Positions 44,401 through 47,238 of a DNA stretch of 47,238 nt are shown here, one piece after another. This DNA comes from Methanothermobacter sp. GTDB taxonomy: Archaea; Methanobacteriota; Methanobacteria; Methanobacteriales; Methanothermobacteraceae. A model generated the notes under the pieces. That model was given only the letters and a program-made list of their open reading frames with translations. It ran no database searches and was not told the origin of the DNA. The DNA lies in contig NZ_JASFYE010000001.1 in NCBI RefSeq assembly GCF_030055425.1, positions 387,345-434,582 on the forward strand, in the 5' to 3' direction. Each line of letters opens with the position of its first letter. The first letter of the stretch is position 1. The position numbers and the translations under genes are program-made.

Positions 44401-45936
44401 ACCCCTGTTGCTCACTGTGATTGTGTACTGGATTGTCTCACCCACGTAGGGTTCAGGATTGTTCACGGACTTGTCAATGGTGAGGTCTGATGCTGGTGGA
44501 GAATTCAGTGTTGCTGATGCATAGTTGTTTGCCATGTTGGGGTCAAACACATCACTTGTTACATTTGCATTGTTGACGATTGTTCCTGTTGCTTCAACTG
44601 TGGCTGTGATGTTGAGTGTCACCGTTTCAAAGTAGTCGAGGTTTCCTATGGTCCAGATGCCCGTGTTATTATCATAGGTCCCCTTTGATGCCGTTGCTGA
44701 TACGAACTGTAGCCCTGCTGGAAGTTTGTCAACCACATAAACCCCGGTGGCGTTGTTGGGTCCGTAATTTACAACCGTTATCGTGAACTTAACCGTGTCC
44801 CCGATGTTGGGTGTTGCATTGTCAACAGCCTTTGCTATGGCAAGGTCTGCCTTCTCTACGGCCCTTATGGTTATGTTCTCACCGAAGTCTGAGTTGTAGT
44901 GGTAACTTGAACCGCTCCTGTCTGTTATAAGGCCAAAGAGCCTTGTTACGCCAGCACCAGTCACGTTGAAGAGCCAGACTGATACAAAGTTTGTCTGACC
45001 AGGTGAGTCGAGGCGTACATTGTTGCTGGTGTTGGGACCATATGTTACCGTTACATTCAGCGGCTGAAGAATGGCCGGGTTGTAGTTTGTAAGTGGAAGG
45101 TTAACAACATTATAGGTGGCTGAAGCCGTCTTTGATACAACGGTGACAGCGATCACATCCCCTATGGCTGGTGTGGGATTGCTCACGGTTATGGAGACCA
45201 CATCGTTACGGTTCTGTGATACAAGTTTCTCCACGTATAGTGTACCATTTATAGTGTCTGCTGATCCGGTATTGGTACCACCAACCGTTACTGTGTAGTT
45301 AATTGATGTTAGATATGCGGCGGTATTTCTTGAAACCTCCACGAGGTAGAACACGTCTACAGTGGCCCCTGGAGCTATATCACCAATGTACTTGTTTGGG
45401 GTCTCATTTGTAGCCAGATAAATGTATAGATTGGTTGAAGTGAATGTTAAATTTGCCGTTACATTGTTTGCAGTTGTCAGGGCATCGTTCCTAACCCTGA
45501 TCTGGATCAGGTACTGGTTTGGCCCGACATTAACATTGTTGTGGTCAAGTCCAATGATATCCCATGACCCCTTTGTCAGGTTGAGTGATCCAAGCCTGAA
45601 GTCAGCTCTTGCCATACCTGATTCATCAAGGGCCACAGTCTTTGATGGTATCACATGCCCTGGAGCAACCGCTGAGACCACAAATGTTCTATCAGGTGAC
45701 TTGAAGCTTACAGAATAGGCCCCATCAGGACCTGTTACACCTGAAGCAACATTAGAGCCATTCAAAGACGCCACATTTATAACTGCACCCTCAAATGGTT
45801 CGGTACTGTTACAGTATGTCACCGTACCGGTGATAACTGAATTCGAGTCGGTCTGGTTGTCAGTGTCTGCAGCGCTTGCAGTTCCAACTGCAACCATTAG
45901 AAGAAGAATCGCTAGTGTCAGTGTAAATTTTCTCAT
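41497..45936 (-). CDS. Giant secreted surface protein with nine DUF11 repeats and sorting signal
   Basis: The protein has 1479 residues. The signal peptide is residues 1-22 (ends GTASA). A carboxypeptidase-regulatory-like domain follows (residues ~33-115) with TGPDGAYSVSFKSPDRTFVV. A region of about 245 residues then leads to nine DUF11 repeats of about 119 residues (~363-1434). Each begins AxLxIxKxV and contains NxGPDxAxGVxVxDxLPAGL, then GxWxVGxL and DPxxxNN. A Pro/Gly/Ser linker (PGPGPSPGPSPGPG) leads to VPMKPTGAP, a hydrophobic helix and SRRK. The end matches the protein upstream of the sortase at 2.1 kb. Many N-x-S/T sites suggest glycosylation. An adhesin-like role is inferred. Confidence 0.9.
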   Translation of the reverse strand: MRKFTLTLAILLLMVAVGTASAADTDNQTDSNSVITGTVTYCNSTEPFEGAVINVASLNGSNVASGVTGPDGAYSVSFKSPDRTFVVSAVAPGHVIPSKTVALDESGMARADFRLGSLNLTKGSWDIIGLDHNNVNVGPNQYLIQIRVRNDALTTANNVTANLTFTSTNLYIYLATNETPNKYIGDIAPGATVDVFYLVEVSRNTAAYLTSINYTVTVGGTNTGSADTINGTLYVEKLVSQNRNDVVSITVSNPTPAIGDVIAVTVVSKTASATYNVVNLPLTNYNPAILQPLNVTVTYGPNTSNNVRLDSPGQTNFVSVWLFNVTGAGVTRLFGLITDRSGSSYHYNSDFGENITIRAVEKADLAIAKAVDNATPNIGDTVKFTITVVNYGPNNATGVYVVDKLPAGLQFVSATASKGTYDNNTGIWTIGNLDYFETVTLNITATVEATGTIVNNANVTSDVFDPNMANNYASATLNSPPASDLTIDKSVNNPEPYVGETIQYTITVSNRGPDNAPGVVVEDILPAGLILVSATPSKGVYTMGTWYVGTLNYLEVATLTILAKVNATGILTNFANVTSPNFDPNPDNNNVTLDVRGIPVADLRIVKNVNNPRPNFGSNVTFIVGVTNLGPSTATGVTVTDILSPGLVYLSHTVTQGSYDPLTGIWTIGTLNYAASALMNLTVLVNTTGDSNNTVSVTGNEYDPDRTNNNAISVLNAVSADLSIQKTVDRPVINNGETATFTVTVRNAGPDTPSNVVVTDLLPAGLSIISYTVTQGTFSEATGTWNVGSLPALFQATLTLFVRATQAGFQTNIVNVSSELPDPMPQDNVDAVTVDVRPSADVKITKTVSNTAPDFGETVVFYITVTNLGPDTATVVRTVDGLPAGLVYQSHVASAGVYFPEFYVWTVDSLAPGASETLNLTALVNATGELINTVSVTATEYDPDMTNNYAAAVINGRPLADIAVQKTVLLTPINNGQSTNFTVTVTNNGPNDATGVAVTDILPAALTIVSSEASQGTFAGGVWTVGNLANGSSATLVLEVLANAAGIFTNYVNASADQYDPYISNNNATAVLTVKPSADVSVTKTVSNSTPNFGDQITFYVTVMNNGPDNATGITLTERLPAGLVYLSHAISQGVCYPLACIWIVGDLAPGSSATLNFTVLVNTTGEVVNRVLAVGEEFDPYPENNTAEVTVRVPAAAYLVIDKVVNATVANFTDTVRFTVSVRNDGPDTAVGVVVTDLLPAGLVYLSHVASQGTYDSVTGAWIVGSVVKDAVATLEIVAGVAVSNTTLINIADVTADTYNPNPDTSANATVTVNPRAELTINKTVDRRAVRIGQNVRFTITVTNNGPDTALNTMVTDRLPDAMRYISSNATRGSYNPATGVWMVGDLPAGSSAVLDIVVQLIRRGTFVNVATVSSGSSGGNNTTDVEIDVEPSPGPGPSPGPSPGPGTVPMKPTGAPLTALIAGMLLVAAGSAISRRK
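41560..41588 (-). other. C-terminal sorting motif VPMKPTGAP (coding)
   Basis: This segment encodes the VPxxxTGAP motif shared with the protein at 1189-2115. It precedes the final hydrophobic helix (LTALIAGMLLVAAGSAI) and SRRK. The predicted cleavage point is within TG-AP by analogy with other sortase signals. Confidence 0.6.
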
Positions 45937-45987
45937 TTTTCACCCCCCTTTAATTTTTTTACACAAACTCTTTTATGTAAGCCATTG

Positions 45988-45998
45988 TATTTATAATG
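45988..45998 (-). promoter_or_regulatory. TATA box of the DUF11 surface-protein gene
   Basis: On the minus strand CATTATAAATA lies about 55 bp before the ATG. It is followed by GGGGGGTG immediately before the start, a strong ribosome binding site. Confidence 0.6.
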
Positions 45999-46137
45999 TT
46001 CTAAATGATTTCAGTATTACATGAAAATCCTTAAAGTATGGCCTCAGGGCGTAACTGAAGAAAAATTGGCGAAAAGCTCGTATTTTGATTTCATGATATA
46101 TATGGTCACACCAAAATCCGACGATTTTGCATGAATA

Positions 46138-46147
46138 CTTATATAAT
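46138..46147 (+). promoter_or_regulatory. TATA box of the methyltransferase gene (leaderless)
   Basis: CTTATATAAT lies 19-28 bp before ATG 46166, so transcription should begin at or within a few bases of the start codon. No Shine-Dalgarno sequence is present. Confidence 0.6.
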
Positions 46148-46165
46148 AAAAGTGAACACATATTT

Positions 46166-46825
46166 ATGAAATCTGTACTTCTCCTTGGAAGGGGGCTCTC
46201 AGAGTACACCGACATGTTCAACCTTAAAGATGATGAACTTGCAGGGAAGAGGATACTTGACTGTGCCGCAGGTGTGAGTTCCTTCAGGAGTGAAATGAAT
46301 AGAAAGGGTTTTGATGTAACTGCAGTTGACCCAATCTACAGTAGAAAACCAGATGAACTCGAAGCCCTGGCAGAAGAGAGTTTCAAGAGGCACAGAAGAT
46401 TCCATGGTGATTTCCTCAGTGGAATTAAGGTTAAGGGCGTGCCACTTGAAGATTACAGGAGGACCGTGTTCAGGGAGTTCCTGAGTGACTACAGGAAAGA
46501 CCCTGCAGGTTACATTGCAGGGGAGCTGCCACATCTACCATTCAGTAACCTGCAGTTTGATCTTGTCCTCTCTGCAAATCTTCTCTTCCTCTATGAGGAG
46601 AAACTGAGTTACAGGTTCCATGTTGAGGCGGTGCGTGAGATGTTGAGGGTGGGGCGAGAGATGAGGATATTTCCAGTTACCAACATTCACAGAAGAAGGA
46701 GGTCCATATACCTTCAGGGGATAATTGAGGAATTTGCTGATCATGAAATACTTATCCAGCGCGTCCCATACCATGAGGAGACCGGCTGTAATGAAATGTT
46801 GATTATAAAATCAATTGATAGTTGA
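46166..46825 (+). CDS. Class I SAM-dependent methyltransferase, target unknown
   Basis: The protein has 219 residues. The SAM motif I is ILDCAAGVSSFRSEM and motif II is VTAVDPIY, with FDLVLSANLLFLYEEKLSYR as the motif-IV region. The remainder, including REMLRVGREMRIFPVTNIHR, fits a small-molecule or protein methyltransferase of the COG family found next to archaeal genes, but no substrate motif is recognised. ATG 46166 is chosen on the TATA distance; the longer in-frame TTG extension to 46127 lies over the promoter. The small secreted protein gene starts about 20 bp later. Confidence 0.75.
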   Translation: MKSVLLLGRGLSEYTDMFNLKDDELAGKRILDCAAGVSSFRSEMNRKGFDVTAVDPIYSRKPDELEALAEESFKRHRRFHGDFLSGIKVKGVPLEDYRRTVFREFLSDYRKDPAGYIAGELPHLPFSNLQFDLVLSANLLFLYEEKLSYRFHVEAVREMLRVGREMRIFPVTNIHRRRRSIYLQGIIEEFADHEILIQRVPYHEETGCNEMLIIKSIDS

Positions 46826-46845
46826 TGATTATGGGAGGTGTTTCT

Positions 46846-47199
46846 GTGAGAAGAGTTACCATCACTGCTTTAATTGTGGCGATTGTTTTTGTCGGCTCTG
46901 TGGCCTTCAGTGGATCTTCCTATGGCCTTATATCTCCCTCAAAGGCCATTAAGGTTGTTAAAAAATCCGTTCCCGGGGATTACAGTAAGTTAAAGTTGAA
47001 GGCGAAACTGATAAAGAAGCCCCAAAAGTACATATCAGGTTTTAATACGAGGGGGAAGATTGTCCGCCTTAGAATTAAGAGGCCTGTCTACCATGTCCTG
47101 GTGTATGACTGGAATCCCTCCAGTCCCACCTACAAAATGGTAATTGGTGAGGCATGGGTTGACGCTGTAAGTGGAAGGTTTCTCTGTGGGGCTGGATGA
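46846..47199 (+). CDS. Small secreted protein, possibly PepSY-like
   Basis: The protein is about 117 residues from GTG 46846, with GGGAGGTG 7 bp upstream. The signal peptide is VRRVTITALIVAIVFVGSVA. The mature part (about 95 residues) is basic, with many Lys, and includes PSKAIKVVKKSVP and YHVLVYDWNPSSPTYKMVIG, then EAWVDAVSGRFLCGAG. The pattern of a helix followed by strands ending in V-D-A-x-x-G resembles PepSY domains. That resemblance is weak, and no function is assigned. The gene follows the methyltransferase by about 20 bp. Confidence 0.6.
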   Translation: MRRVTITALIVAIVFVGSVAFSGSSYGLISPSKAIKVVKKSVPGDYSKLKLKAKLIKKPQKYISGFNTRGKIVRLRIKRPVYHVLVYDWNPSSPTYKMVIGEAWVDAVSGRFLCGAG

Positions 47200-47238
47200 G
47201 CCCTCATTTTTTATTCGTTATAGCTATATATTACGAAA

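Overview
The window is archaeal and almost certainly from a thermophilic Methanobacteriales of the genus Methanothermobacter. The evidence is split RNA polymerase genes (B''/B' and A'/A'') in a string with S12, S7, EF-2, EF-1A and S10; tRNA genes without encoded CCA; frequent GTG/TTG starts behind strong GGAGG/GGTGA ribosome binding sites; AGG/ATA-rich codon use; and methanogen genes (2-oxoglutarate:ferredoxin oxidoreductase, CO dehydrogenase alpha/epsilon, an MtrA paralogue, Sep-tRNA:Cys-tRNA synthase, a tetrahydromethanopterin pathway aldolase). Species cannot be fixed from the sequence alone.

Layout. 1-3.3 kb: envelope genes (partial DUF515/CpaB-like protein, an anchored secreted protein, a sortase) and a dihydroneopterin-aldolase-type gene. 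3.4-7.3 kb: korDABC-sucC operon. 7.4-10.7 kb: a CO dehydrogenase module with divergent epsilon (cdhB) and alpha (cdhA) genes and a CooF-like four-cluster ferredoxin. 10.7-10.94 kb: a perfect 69-bp tandem repeat between convergent genes. 10.9-15.3 kb: a polytopic membrane protein, a DUF1002 protein, Taw1 for wyosine tRNA modification, and a secreted transglutaminase-fold protein that seems to start at ATT. 15.5-17.5 kb: tpiA-pgk. 17.5-18.1 kb: five tRNAs (Thr, Pro, Tyr, Asp, Lys). 18.1-31.5 kb: the rpoH-B''-B'-A'-A''-rpl30e-nusA-rps12-rps7-EF2-EF1A-rps10 information-processing string, followed by two tRNA-Ser genes. 31.8-33.2 kb: a soluble MtrA paralogue divergent from a TetR regulator, with three tandem dyads between them. 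33.2-34.6 kb: NYN-domain, UspA and GyrI-like genes. 34.7-40.4 kb: a tight minus-strand run hypD, phosphoglycolate phosphatase, TldD/PmbA, COG1313 radical SAM, THEP1 NTPase and SepCysS. 40.5-47.2 kb: a Na/Ca-exchanger family protein, a 1479-residue nine-repeat DUF11 surface protein, a SAM methyltransferase and a small secreted protein.

Four signals stand out. (1) The sortase at 2.1 kb has two candidate substrates in this window, its upstream neighbour and the DUF11 giant. Both end in VPxxxTGAP, a hydrophobic helix and a basic tail, which suggests a pseudomurein-archaeal sorting signal. (2) The mtrA-like/tetR intergenic region carries three copies of TTTAAC-N5-GTTAAA at exactly 18-bp period, next to a shared TATA box. 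(3) A complete CODH alpha/epsilon/ferredoxin set stands apart from any ACS genes. (4) Short local duplications of 28-69 bp keep falling on gene ends or starts: mptD end, korB start, cdhB end, ferredoxin/membrane-protein ends, and the radical SAM start. This suggests a recurrent duplication process at gene boundaries.

Functionally, the kor/sucC, CODH, tpi/pgk and phosphoglycolate phosphatase genes belong to autotrophic central carbon metabolism. The sortase, DUF11, transglutaminase-like and DUF515 genes point to the cell surface. The rest is core transcription and translation.
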